A DNA stretch of 64,000 nucleotides from Argyresthia goedartella (Eukaryota > Arthropoda > Insecta > Lepidoptera > Argyresthiidae). Positions 30,385 through 41,789 of this stretch are shown here, one piece after another. How positions within the stretch are numbered: position 1 is the stretch's first letter; each line of letters starts with the position of its first letter. The notes beneath the pieces are model-generated. The model made no database searches, was not told the DNA's origin, and worked only from the letters and a program-made list of their open reading frames with translations. Made by a program: the position numbers and the translations under genes. The DNA lies in contig OX463815.1 of assembly GCA_949825045.1 (NCBI GenBank), forward strand, positions 26,589,356-26,653,355, written 5' to 3'.

Positions 30385-31617
30385 TTTGTTCTTTTTTATT
30401 TTTCCAAAACCTAATTACACAATTACACATTAGGTAGGTGGTAGCTAATTACTAATTACACATTTCAAATAATTGTTTATTTTTTACAAATTTGTGTAAT
30501 CTTACACTAAATTGTCAAAAGTACATATCTGATCTCGCATAACACTAGTTAACACAATATTACACAATATTACACTTTGTAAGAACAGTAGGTATCTGTA
30601 CTTGCGCGTGAACGGAGCCGCGTGGAAACACTTCATATACACATAACAACTAAATACTAGTTAACTCAAACTTACACCATACCTACACGAACGAAACACC
30701 AGTTTAGCTATTTTACCTAGAATCAAATCACGGCGAAACATTTTCTTCGTTCCATCTTTGCACACTCTGTATAAACGCATATCGTACACCTGCCGAGACC
30801 TTGAGAAAGCCCAGAAACAACACACCGTGACACGAAATAACATGCATGATTTTGAATTATTTTTGTATGAAAAGGTACATAGTACGATACACTGTTAGAA
30901 AGCCTAGTTTGTCTTCTACTTAGAACCACTAATTCTAGAATGATAAGTATCACCTATTGCCTATAAATTCAATAATAGTACAAAGTGTTGATTTCTACCT
31001 ATTTTATACTTTCCTTGCGAGATATGGCGTCCTCACACTTATCATTTATGATTTAGTGGCAAATACCACTTGTTTTCCTCTTATTGAATAAATTACCTAT
31101 CCTAGGAACTAAGAAATATAACGCTAGGTAGTCTAGTCTCTTCACAAATAATTTCACAAGATTTGCATAATTCGCGCGATGCGTCAGTTTACTTTCCGTA
31201 TTTTATGAAAATTTGAAACGCTGAAATATTCGAAAGTTTCTATAAGAACACCCTAATGTTTTTATTGTTTTGAAAAGGTTATTTTGTGTAGATTACGTAG
31301 GTATCAAACAACATGTACATGTTGTTGATAATTTTCTGATGTCGGCTAGATTTGTGTCGAGAGGGAGCATTTTCATAGAAGTCTGTGTTTCTCATGCCAG
31401 TACAAAAATAAACTAAGGTCACAGTGACATTTTCTACACATTGTGTAAAAGAGGGTTTCATTAGCTACTCAGATATACAACTCCCATAATTCTAAGTGTT
31501 ACCATTCCAACAGAATCACTTGATATATTAGTCAAGTGCCGCGCAGCCCGCACGCTCAAAAACACTCCGGTATTTGTCGTTTTTGACGTCTCGAACTCCC
31601 GGGAAAGGAGAGGTTAA

Positions 31618-31843
31618 ATGGCAATGGGCTGGACACATCTGTCGCAGAAATGACGGAAGATGGAGCTCTAAAGTTTTGTTCTGGAGACCCCGCACAGGAA
31701 AAAGAAGCGTTGGAAGACCTGCGACACGGTGGTCCGACGACATAAAGATCACGGCCGGCCTATCCTGGACGAGAATGGCCGCGGACCGCACAAGATGGAG
31801 GACAACTGGGGAGGCATATGTCCAACGGTGGACGGTGAAATGA
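31618..31843 (+). pseudogene. RTE-like LINE C-terminal domain, beyond the TTAA element
   Basis: Continues the RT frame: WQWAGHICRRNDGRWSSKVL, RPRTGKRSVGRPATRWSDDI and the end YVQRWTVK. It is the same module that closes the first RTE-like copy at 11445. A (GAA)n run follows at 31851-31870. Confidence 0.87.
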
Positions 31844-32477
31844 AATGCTGAAGAAGAAGAAGAAGAAGAGAGAAGACTGCAAAATTACAAAACTATTCAT
31901 AGATAGGTATAACCATAAATTCACTAACCCTTTAGTCTCTCTGTACCTAAAACGCAGTCTGCCTGTGTCGCGTTATGCCTAGACGTGTTAAGAGATCGGC
32001 ATATTGATATTTCGACCCATTACGGACTAGTTCATGAGCGAACATAGACGAACCTAGATTTAGACTTAATGCGTATTAGTTCAAAAGCCAGGTTGGTTTA
32101 TCAAGTTTTAGTTCATGGACGAAGTAGGCGGATTGATATTAGGTTTAGTGCGTATTAGTAGAAGGGCGAGGTAGGTTTATTAAGCTTTCGTCTATGGGCG
32201 AGGTAGGTGTGTTAAGTTTTAGGTTTAGGCTTATCGCGTATTAGTTCAAGAGCCAGTTAGGTTTATGAAGTTTTAGTTCATAGATGGAGTAGGCGAATTA
32301 TGATATAAGGTTTAGTGCGTATTAGCACAAGGGCGAGGTAGGTTTATTAAGCTTTAGTCTATGGGCGAGGTAGGTGTGTTTTTTAGGTAAAATAACGATA
32401 ATATTTTTGTGATTTTCTCGTTAGTATGGGAAATAATCTATTTTTACTACAAAAAATAAGCAAAAACAGTAGACTTA

Positions 32478-32942
32478 TTCCACTTATGTCAACTGCCACT
32501 TAGGTCAGTTTTATTTTTATTTTAATTATAAACGACTGGAACAAACTAAGAGAAGGCCCTCTATTTCAAGATTTTCAATTACACCACGTGCGAGATATAT
32601 TAGACTTATTTAAGCAAGGACTGAATTTATTACATTTTGCTATAACGTGTATCTCTCAGTAGTTACGAGTGGTACGAGATGGCAATAAATATTTAATTTA
32701 AAATACTTGTATTTTTACTCTTATTTTCATTCCTTGTCCGCTTCCCTTCTCCTCAGGGATTCCGGTGGAAGAAAAGATCGGAATGAATGAATTTTAGATA
32801 TAATGGAGTTCAACCGTCAGCTTTCTATATATGTATATTGGAGTCCAGTCAGGTCAGCTTTTTGCCAAAATTGGTTTACAAGTAAAGTCAGCCTATATTG
32901 CCTAATCTGACCTAAGTGGCAGTTACGAGTAACATAAGTGGA
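32478..32942. repeat. Short inverted-repeat unit inside the MULE
   Basis: TTCCACTTATGT...AACTGCCACTTAGGTCAG at 32478-32508 is repeated inverted at about 32907-32942, with a 7-bp difference in spacing. About 465 bp, no coding frame; a MITE nested in the MULE or a MULE subterminal feature. Confidence 0.6.
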
Positions 32943-33105
32943 AAAAATCAAAAAATACAACATTAGTCAAGTATTTATTACTGACACACATTAAAATTAA
33001 ACAATTATCTTACTACGACATAACAATATTAAAAAATAAAATACATTACTTCATTATTCTTACAAAATGAAAGAGCACTTGTTTATTTATATCGACTTTG
33101 TAAAT

Positions 33106-34447
33106 TTAGTCATTATATTGACTCATGAGTTCTTTCTTAGTTTTAATCATGCTTTTCAAGAAATACAAAGCGGAAATGTCACCCTCTTGCAACTTTTGGA
33201 GCTCTTTTTTGTGTTTAGAATTAAAATAAATATCAATCCTTCTTCTGGGGTTACCTTCAAATAGATATTGCTTCAACTTCAAGCTCTGCCACTGCGACTC
33301 CTTTTTCAATTTGAATATAAAGTTTATGAATGACGGCTTGCCCTTCATGCGATTATTTAAACGCCTGTGCCATCCCTCCAAACTGTTATTTGATCTGTGG
33401 ATTTCGTGTGCACAGCTTATAATGTCGTGAAGTTGGCCCATCCACTGGTTTTCCATATAACTTACAAACCTAGTCATGATTTCCGGTAACACTTGAATGT
33501 TTTGCCAAACTTCCGGAATATAGTTTGTGGGTACAAGTGGCAGGTGGGCACAAAGTTCAGTAATTGTATTTCCTGCGGTAGTGGTTAAAACACCAAACTT
33601 CTCTGCTTTTTTCCAGACCGCTTTTGAATAGTGATAATAACATCCGGTAATGTCTATGCCCGGAAATACAAGCCCCTTTAAGGCCTGTATTTGTGCCACT
33701 TCGTAATCACATTTAATTTTTTTTAAATCTATCTGCAGTTCGTTTTTAATTAATTGAAAAAGCCTTATGTACTTACGTGTCTTGGGTCTTGTCCTTCAAC
33801 AAACAATATATAACTGGCACTATATTCACAGTATCATTGTTTCCTGAGTTCAAATTTACATGAATGGTGTACAGTTGAAAAAGTAACGGCACAGTTTTGA
33901 ATGTTCCATCACCATAAAATTGTGCGTTGCCGTTTTCCAACGTTTTCAATGTTTTTTGTGCCAATGGACTTGAAAATATCAATATTTTCTTATTATTATA
34001 ATCGTCATTGCAGACAAGAAAATTCTTTGCAATAATATTAGGCACCTGTACTTCGCTTAGAGTACCATTACTTTTCTTGACTTCTAAAAACTTGTTCCTG
34101 GTACGATATAGAGAATCCTTTTTTGACCTAAATAGAGCGGCCGTGTTTATATTTTCGTCAGACTCTGGTTCGTTTAATATCACATCTTCAATTATTTCTG
34201 GTACAGATCCAAACGTTTGACACACCGCCTGCTTACATTTGTCAATAATTATTGACATTTTGTTCTTGGCATAATTTTGTCTGCAATCATGGTCACTTAC
34301 TTTTAAAACCAAGTTCTCACTGCTCACTTTCAATGAAGCACTGCAAACTTTCCTGTTAGCACACCGCCAGAGCGAGGACCCGTCATTATTTGACTTGTTT
34401 TTCGTATATGTATTTTTACAGAAAACAATGTTTGCATTATCTTGCAT
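33106..34447 (-). pseudogene. MULE transposase with one frameshift
   Basis: The first segment (34447-33773) starts with a FLYWCH-type zinc motif (SSLWRCANRKVC ... HDC) and carries the first catalytic Asp in FYGDGTFKTVP. A short shift at about 33773 (an apparent GTAA duplication) leads into the second segment (to 33106) with CDYEVAQIQALKGLVFPG (second Asp), CYYHYSKAVWKK and NNSLEGWHRRLNNRM (Glu). Together close to full length. A splice explanation was considered (CAC then GTAAGT) but the intron would be only about 44 nt. Confidence 0.8.
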
Positions 34448-34712
34448 TGTAATTTAATACTTTCTTGGGCTTACATGAATAGCTTTAAGCAAAATTAAAT
34501 TCGCAACTCGACTAATGTTAGAATGATATAAGAATGACACATAGGTTTTTTTATTTATCATCAATAGAATATCAGACTAAATACTTCACTTTCAAGTGGC
34601 CAGTAAGTATGCAAAACAGAAAATACAAAGGAGTTGGTATCGAAGATTTGGCTCTCGTGAACGAGTTGTATTTAACCTCGACTTGCGAAATATTAAAAAC
34701 AATAGAGGCCTA

Positions 34713-35203
34713 GTCCTATAACCAAATTGACATTATGAGAAATAGTTTTAATGCGATACAGTCATCTTACGAAATGGACTATAGAAGAAGTAGAGCTATT
34801 ACGATGTAGACCAAAACCGACTTAGACAAAACGCGTATTTTGAATGACATTTGCCTAAATGTCATTCGTGATAGGACTAATCGCATGAACTCTATTTCGC
34901 ATAGTGGGCATTTATCGATATGATTATGTTGCCTCTTTCGCGTTATAGGCATAACGCGAAAGAGGCCGACTTCGATTTAGGTACACAGAGAAATAGACTT
35001 AATGCGACATAATCATATCGATAAATGCCCACTATGCGAAATAGAGTTCATGCGATTAGTCCTATAACCAAATTAACATTATGAGAAATAGTTTTAATGC
35101 GATACAGTCATCTTACGAAATGGACTATAGAAGATGTAGAGATATTACGATATAGACCAAAACCGACTTAGACAAAACGCGTATTTTGAATGACATTTAG
35201 GCA
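34713..35203. repeat. 141-bp direct repeats flanking the palindrome
   Basis: 34713-34856 and 35060-35203 are near-identical direct copies (CCTATAACCAAATT(G/A)ACATT... TTTTGAATGACATTT), one on each side of the palindrome. Confidence 0.85.
34871..35065. repeat. Large palindrome near the MULE right end
   Basis: Arms 34871-34929 and 35007-35065 are 59-bp perfect reverse complements. At the centre is a second hairpin, 34931-34946 with 34951-34966 (GCCTCTTTCGCGTTAT). The central segment TAGGCATAACGCGAAAGAGG... resembles this MULE's own terminal repeat. Confidence 0.92.
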
Positions 35204-35250
35204 TAACGCGACACAAGCAGATTGCGTTTTAGGTACAGAGAGACTAAAGG

Positions 35251-35849
35251 TCATTAACTACCTAATGAGAATGTCACCAAGCAGTAAAATAAAAATACTA
35301 ATGACCCTAAAAACAGGCCATGCATTGTGCAATGCATGCAAGTGGGCCAGGCGCAGGCGCTACAACCCCCTTAAAGAAGAATAGAATAGAAGGTAGTACA
35401 CAAATAGACCATATTTAATTAAATTGAAACATGGGAGGCGACCGCAGGAAATGTTGTAGCATTTTGATGCAGGTCAAACTACAACAATGATAGTGAAAAA
35501 TAGGAATAAGTTAAGGTAGGTATGGAAATAAAGCATACATAGAAAAAAAATATATTAAAAAGTAGGAGTTTGTCTGCTGGAGCTGCTTTAGGTTACATCA
35601 AACATACACCCAATATTCTATATTCAGGGTAGCATTCGCTGCCAAAATGAGGGTTGCGTGCAGAAAAGCTACGCATTGTGACTGATCTAGAAATTGTCAG
35701 AGTGTTGATAAGGGGGCGGAACCAGCCCTTATTTGAAGGTAAGACAACAGAAAGCTGTAGTAATAGAAAACACCAATAGGAAAGCAAGTTAAAACACATA
35801 TGTTATTCGGTTAATATTCGGACAATGCAAGCTGACACAGGCGTCTTAC
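35251..35849. other. Unassigned stretch right of the MULE
   Basis: No supported gene. Contains GATAAGGGGGCGGAA at 35708, also found at 28279 in the TTAA element. Confidence 0.3.
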
Positions 35850-36033
35850 CAATTTGCGATTTGCAGGTTTCATGAAGCGCCTTTGAGGTAAGATATTCTT
35901 CAAATTTCTGCTCGATGTAGCCGTTGATCTTATTGGCGATCGGATTCGGAATATTTGAAAGTTCAGTCTCCGATAAAGCATTTTCCAAGTGATTTTTACC
36001 ACCGGGCACGGCACCAACACTTGCTGCTTCCAT
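35850..36033 (-). CDS. Possible first coding exon, unrecognised
   Basis: From ATG at 36033 (AAAG before it) the frame encodes 61 codons, MEAASVGAVPGGKNHLEN..., with an acidic helical part (NKINGYIEQKFEEYLTSKAL). It meets a consensus 5' splice site (TTG then GTAAGA) at 35849. The frame runs on 20 codons past that site to a stop, which favours splicing. No downstream exon was found before the MULE. Could be a host first exon or an element-derived one; family not recognised. Confidence 0.35.
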
Positions 36034-36499
36034 CTTTGTTACACACACTTTTTATTTTGCGTTTTGTTAACGAATAGCTGCGTTCATTCACTGACCGAAA
36101 TGTAAGGGTTGGTTGGGCATTCACGGCCAGTTTGGTCGACGACAGAAGATTTGATCTATCGACGATCAGACCATCGGTCCGTGAGTGTGAAAAAATACGA
36201 TGAGATTTTTAACGCGGTGTGGACTTGTGGAGTACTTATTTGCTTGCGCCACTTGTTGAGTTTTTTTTTTATGGACTTGCGCGACTAGCGCATTTGCCAC
36301 TAACAACTTATTTAGTTTATCAACAAAGATAAAAGGTAAGGAAACGAAATACAAAAATATTAGGATTAGAAATTATGGAAAGGAAAAAGGATCGGGGGCG
36401 ATCGCGGTAAAAAATATCAACCGAACCATAGCTGAACCATAACCGAAACACGACTTTAAGGACTTTTCGTATCGCGCTAAAGTTTTGACAGATGGTTGA
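36034..36499. other. Unassigned stretch between exon candidate and gypsy relic
   Basis: No supported gene; short frames only. A long A/T run lies near 36260-36270. Confidence 0.3.
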
Positions 36500-37928
36500 A
36501 CCGACGTTACGTACATGGTAAGTTACCAAATAAATAAAATTTATGCTGGTAAGTTTGGTCTTCTTGAAAACAAAGAGTAAGATAATATACATATCCTTCT
36601 GAGTAAATCTTACCTCCTATCCCGTTAATGGTTGTATAGTCTCTATATATGGTATCATGTTGTGATAACAATTTCTTATTAATTATGGACAGCGACGCGC
36701 CCCGTATCTAGTAACCATGTATGTGGGATATTATTAACGTAACTTTTTACGTACTTTCATTAGTATTGCAGTTTAAAATAATGCCATTAAGTCCGAAAAA
36801 AACGAATATTCTCTTGGGAAGATGTCTCCTGTTGGGACTGTTGCTGACCCATATCTGGTTGGGCGGCGTAAACGCCTTGTCCCCTGCCTCGGTAACCACG
36901 ATTATACCCTGGATAACCTTGTGACCTGCCCCTAAACGTACCGCGGTTCGAGTTTTGGTAGAATGTGGAACCCGAACCACGATGACCACGATCATTATTC
37001 ATATTTCCACGGAAATTTCCGCGTTGGCCGTTTCCACGTTGCCCGAAGGTTCTTTGACCTCTCCCTCTGAAATCATTATTGCTAGACCTACCTCTAGTAC
37101 TCGTCATCACCTGATGACCCGACGCAGTTGGCTGCGCCAGCTCCTCGTCTTCTGCAGCTCGGACAGCATCGCTGAGATTGGTGTAATCTCTCGCGGAAAT
37201 TATAGTACTTAACCGTCGGTTGCGGAGTCCATCTGCGAACCGTTTGATTGCAAATTTTTCTTTAATTGGGCGTAGCACTTCGTATGCCCCTTCGTTGTTA
37301 TCTGCCTGGGAAACCGTCAAGTCTACAAATAATTCCTCTATCTTTTTAGAATATTCCTGTAAGGATAGGTTATTTTGGGACACGTTATTTAACTGTGTTT
37401 GCAAAGATGTGGCGGATTTCTTAACAAGCAAGTATTGCCTGATGTCACGCAAAAGGTCCTGTACTGTACTGTAGGTTGATTATAGTTTCAGTTTTGCGCA
37501 CTTATTGAGACGTGTTTTTAGCACAAACTGTATAAGAATTTTCTTACCTTCGTTCGAAATCATGGATTCATAGAGTTCTACACTTTCTACTATTTTTATT
37601 GTAGTATCATCTTTACCGTCCATCACCGGAATCAAAGTACTAGCCGCTCTTAGGTCGAAATCGTCCGACACTTTGACTTTACACAAATCTGATATTTCGT
37701 TAAACAATAACTGAATCTTCTTACATATTAGGGTAACAGCACCTAACGTTCAGCTTCGTTTTCCGTTATAATTTCATGATATAATACTTGACACTTAGAT
37801 AATAATTCATTTTACTCATTTAATTTATTTTTAATTACGTTTCCCTGATATCTACTTTTTCCTTTCTTAATTAGGTATTTCCGTATAGTACTTAATTCGT
37901 CATAAATTGCCTCTAAATCACTTGCCAT
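36500..37928 (-). pseudogene. Ty3/gypsy (errantivirus-like) gag and start of protease
   Basis: Minus strand. A start MASDLEAIYDEL at 37928 is followed by stops and a shift; the main gag part is two same-frame segments (37707-37480 and 37452-36787) separated by one TAA. Motifs: STLIPVMDGKDDTTIKIV, FVLKTRLNKCAKL, LVKKSATSLQTQLNN and an Arg/Gly-rich tail ending NIRFFRT. After the gag stop, protease-like sequence (TINGIGGKIYSEGYVY) is readable with breaks to about 36500, then homology ends. Gypsy-type rather than BEL. RT and the rest of pol are absent. Confidence 0.75.
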
Positions 37929-38852
37929 TGCCTTGCCATTTAAATTATTTTAAATCTAACACTTTACTTATCTAGGCAGTTACCGTAACTAAACAATAAC
38001 ACATTGGAATGTCTCATCTTTCCTTTTACGTCGATGACGGCAGTACAGTTCAGTGGCGGACTAATTACGTTTCACTTTCGCACATTATAAAAAAATAAAA
38101 AAATAAAAACACTTGAATACATGCGTGTTTATACCGGTGAGTCGTAGGTTGGCCGCTGACGCACAATACCTCGCTCCTGCACAATAGCTTCCATCTTTCT
38201 TGTTATACACTGGTTCACTTTTTTAATCACTTGGTTCAGCATGTAGAGACACAATAGTAATAGTGCGATGAACATTCCGTACACCATCCAGTTAAGGTGT
38301 ATAGCAAGGGGGAGCGGTTGAGATTGATCGATGTTATTACTGTATCCAACTTGGCTGTAGATTTCTTGGTTGGACATCGGTGGTGGTCGCGGAGTCGTTG
38401 ATGTATTACCCATTTTGTATTTTTATTTTATTATATTGTATGCACTGGTTATGAATTAATCGGTCTTCATTATTGCGATGTGTTGCGCGGCTCGTCCCCG
38501 ACACTCAAGTGCCGTATATGGCAAAGGTCGCCATGAGATGTGGGGATCAGAGAAGTGGAATCAAACACGACTGTTAGATTAAGAGTCCCGTATAATAATG
38601 ATAGAATCATAGAACGTAGTGACTACACCCACTTCATGTGCTGCTCGTAGTTACTGTTGACGCTGCAACTTGATTCTCGCATATCACTCGAAGTTGACAC
38701 GATCCGCAACAAGTGAACAGCCATACGTTTTGTTGATGTAATTTGATCCATTTGTCGGTGCAAGGAACTTGTTCGACCTCGCACTTGATTCCAGTCTGTT
38801 GACTTATCATTTTTGCTGCGCACGGTATTTTATTTCCCTATGTGTTGTAGAT

Positions 38853-40827
38853 GGGTCAGGCCGTAGATTTTGCCACAAACCGCTTAAAGATGACGTAAAA
38901 TTTTCGTGGCGTTTAGTGGCGTAAAATGACGTTAAAAATAGTAAAGGAGCGCCTACATGATGTGTAATTTTGTCAAATATTGACTGAATTCCTAAATTTG
39001 ACATTTAAAGGAAGCGCTGGAATATTGGGCGGTCCGATTCAACATGCTGGCCTGCACTTTTGCGAGGTGTGGTGTCTTTCAAATTGACTCTATTCAGAGC
39101 TTTTTTGCCAGACCTTTTACATCAGCAGCCTGTGGGTCAAATCCACACGCAGAATACAACGATGTAACATGTCCATGTAGCTCGCCTTTGTACATGTCTG
39201 TTCCATTATTAAGTGTCTGTATTCTGTTTTGTGCGATAAAATATAAATAATGTTGGAAAGAATAAAACGATAAACACTTGATTATATTCACGGAAAATAC
39301 TTTATTCGGTAGGTAGGAAATAAAGAGAGCCCCGCTCAGCAACCAAAACAATATGAATGAACGAAAGTTGTCTGCGCTAGTGAGGTGGCGCGTGCGTCGA
39401 TCGCATAGTGCTGTACCGCGCTCGTTTGGGATCGATTATCTTCTTATCAGTAATAATAAAGTAACAATGCACTGAGGATTTTAAGGATTTCCGCGTTACT
39501 TTAACGCCTTCACTGTGTTCGCTGAAACGAGGGTAGACGATTTTTATTGAAAGTTGCGAAATATTTTTTTTTCCCATTGGAGCCAGACCCCAGTATATTC
39601 AACTGTATTTGGCACTTCCAAGAGGATTCTTACATTCTTAGTACACTTTTCTTCTTAGTACAGTTTGACAGCTGTCATCCAAAATGACTTGAGAACGTTG
39701 AACACGCAATGAACTGCAACCAACGAACTACGGTGTAACCGTATAGGATTTTTTCCCATACGTCAACACTGTTACCGTATGGGATTTTTTCCCCCATACG
39801 GTAACAATGTGGACGTTGGGGGTGTTGACGACTGGGAATAAACGGAATCCCGGCTGAAAAAAAAAAACTCTTCTTGGATGTTTACATGTTTGTGATGTCG
39901 CTGTTTCTGGTTCCCACGTCACAGGGTATCCTAGTGTGGGGCCAGAAGCTATGTATGTGCCTGTATATAAATGTGTATGTTTATGTATGCCTGTTGATGC
40001 AGCTTTATTGAAATGCGTAAAAAAGTGGCGTTAGAGTTAGTTGCATAAAGTGGCATTTAGTGGCATTAAGTGGTGTTAACGCAACGGTGACGTTAAGAAA
40101 ATTCATAATAACTCGATAAATAAGTTATTTATACAGGTCAATTTAGGCTTGTAATATCACACACAACTTACTTAACGATGCGCAAAACAAATAACCGATA
40201 TTCATGGGAAACTTACCTTGGGATCTTGAAAAATCACCTCCCCGAAAGTCGTGACACTTCCTCCAAATCACTGTTGAAATGCCACTGGGAAAAATATAAC
40301 TGCTTCAATCAAATTGACCACAGATTACGTTTCTTTGGTGTTTCCACTAGTTAGATACAAATCCTACTAAAGTTTTGCTTACAAAATGGGCAAAATATCA
40401 GTGACGTAAGTCCAATTTCCTAGAAAACTGACTTTGTGTAGTTTTTTCTAAATGTATGAAATTTTATGTTTTTTCTTTGGGAACACATAATGATATTAAA
40501 AGGGTGGCTAGCCAACTATTATACCATACCGAAAAATTAAACATATTATCAAAAATACTTGTTTTAATTAATTTTACCGTAGCTCAAAGTGTATAGGTAC
40601 CGAAGCGGATTCACGTTATTGACCAAATTTTCACCAATTTTAGTAGAATAACATCGTGTAACTTTCTAAGTTTATAAACTTATTCAAATGTTTTGAGTGG
40701 CCGTTAATCACAATTTTTCGGGCTATACAATGATGTGACTGAAAAATGTTTACGAGGTATTTTAGTACGAAAAAAGAGTAGCGGAGAGTTTTCGTTACAA
40801 AATGTGGCAAAATCTACGGCCTGACCC
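38853..40827. mobile_element. 1975-bp DNA element with 25-bp inverted repeats, inserted in env
   Basis: Left end 38853-38877 (GGGTCAGGCCGTAG...) and right end 40803-40827 are perfect 25-bp reverse complements. AGAT at 38849-38852 and 40828-40831 is a 4-bp target duplication. No transposase frame inside; it carries a LINE-tail fragment near 39178-39250 and a hairpin at 39771-39805. TAGTGGC/AAGTGGC motifs recur near both ends. Superfamily unassigned. Confidence 0.85.
39771..39805. repeat. Hairpin GTTACCGTATGGG
   Basis: 13-bp arms 39771-39783 and 39793-39805 around a T-rich loop. A diverged copy of the same hairpin (GTAACCGTATAGG) lies just left at about 39734-39762. Confidence 0.85.
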
Positions 40828-41789
40828 AGATGGGATGGTATGCATGACATAAAAGGTTATTTTTAGATGTCATACATTGTTGAATATCCTCTTCTTCCAG
40901 GTTTATGAATTTGTTTCTTCATGATGCTTGTAGCGATGTACTTTGGCGATTGCTTTACGGTGATATAGGTATCGTTCCTCTTCATTGTAATAGGTATCGC
41001 GCGATATAATTTGTATTCGTCATCGCTTATAAGCGGTAAGTGTAACTCGAAGAGTAGGTAGTTGTAACTTATTCTTGCTTTTAAGTAGATAAGTTTGTAC
41101 ATTTCTTTGACGTTTTGCTGAAAGTTCTTGACTGGTAGAGATAGTCGTTTTGACATTCTAGTAGATATGTGATTGAGTTGCTCGATCAGCTGAGCTGAAG
41201 TGAAGAGCTTGGTATCTAGATGGCCTCTGTAGACGTCTGTTAGGGCGTCCGACAGCATTTCCTGATTTCTTTGTAAATACGATATTAACAGGCTTGCAGT
41301 TGCTATGGAAGAGGTGATGTCATTCATGATGTCGGCCCTGTATACTTTATTCTCTAGTTTATTCATTGAAAGGCTTGTTTCTTGCATGAATTTCGAGATA
41401 ACTTCAAATTGTTCTTTGATGAACTTTCTGGTTTTTCTTCATGACGTCGTTTTCAGCTTCCACGATTAGAGTCTGATTTCGGATGAGTTCTAGCTGATAA
41501 TCTTGGTTCGATTATAGTTTTTCGATGTCTGCTGTGTATTTTTTCGCGAATTCTTCATCTAAGACACCGAATAGGGTGTGAGCGAGACTTCCGACTCCGT
41601 TGAAATACCCTCTTCGTTTTCTTGATAGGTGTTGAGTTCTCAGTAATTCGTTGAATCTCGATAGTTCTGGATTTCATGTCGCAATTGGTTGATCATCGGA
41701 CAACAAGATGTCGGTTTTTCTGATTGATCACAGAGCTTGTCGATTTGATCGATGTAGAGTTTGATATATTTTTGGCTTATGTTTAAACG

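Larger units (their letters stand above)
28631..30575. mobile_element. Inverted-repeat unit nested in the TTAA element
   Basis: Left arm about 28631-28766 and right arm about 30478-30575 are imperfect reverse complements, sharing TGTGTTAACT, AGATATGTACTTTTGACAAT, TTAGTGTAA and TTACACAAATTTGTAAAA. Exact termini and target duplication were not resolved. Inside are the exon-like cassette, a 140-bp tandem duplication and three LINE-tail units. Confidence 0.65.
27482..31613. mobile_element. 4.1-kb element flanked by TTAA (piggyBac-type target site)
   Basis: TTAA at 27478-27481 and 31614-31617, with inverted ends CCTCTCCTTTTCC and GGGAAAGGAGAGG (12 of 13 positions pair). Excision in silico restores the LINE frame, so the boundaries are firm. 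No transposase is recognised inside, so it is non-autonomous; TTAA targets are used by piggyBac and Kolobok elements, and which applies is unknown. A direct repeat (GTCAGCATAAGCAGCG) lies near 27500 and 27540. Confidence 0.85.
24520..31843 (+). mobile_element. RTE-like LINE, second copy, interrupted by a TTAA element
   Basis: Leader, endonuclease and RT lie at 24520-27477 and the C-terminus at 31618-31843. Removing 27482-31613 and one TTAA restores the coding frame (RVAR-LKWQWAGH). Related to the element at 7092-11445, sharing endonuclease and RT motifs, but clearly a distinct copy. One or more frameshifts near 25860-26130. Confidence 0.87.
31929..35250 (-). mobile_element. MULE (Mutator-like) DNA transposon
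   Basis: Terminal inverted repeats of 53 bp (31929-31981 and 35198-35250) differ at about two positions; outer ends are CCTTTAGTCTC. Flanking 8-mers TCACTAAC (31921-31928) and TCATTAAC (35251-35258) differ by one base, a MULE-sized target duplication. A MULE transposase lies inside on the minus strand. Between the left end and about 32400 are diverged tandem segments with a TGCGTATTAG motif; the right side holds palindromes. Confidence 0.85.

Noticed and set aside
33735..33777. Intron in the MULE transposase
   Set aside because: The GTAAGT and CAG signals would give an intron of about 44 nt, below the usual insect minimum; a 4-bp duplication explains the shift.
38129..38413. Separate small membrane protein starting MGN (myristoylation-like)
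   Set aside because: Position after the envelope ectodomain and its transmembrane helix plus short tail show it is the C-terminus of env, not an independent gene.
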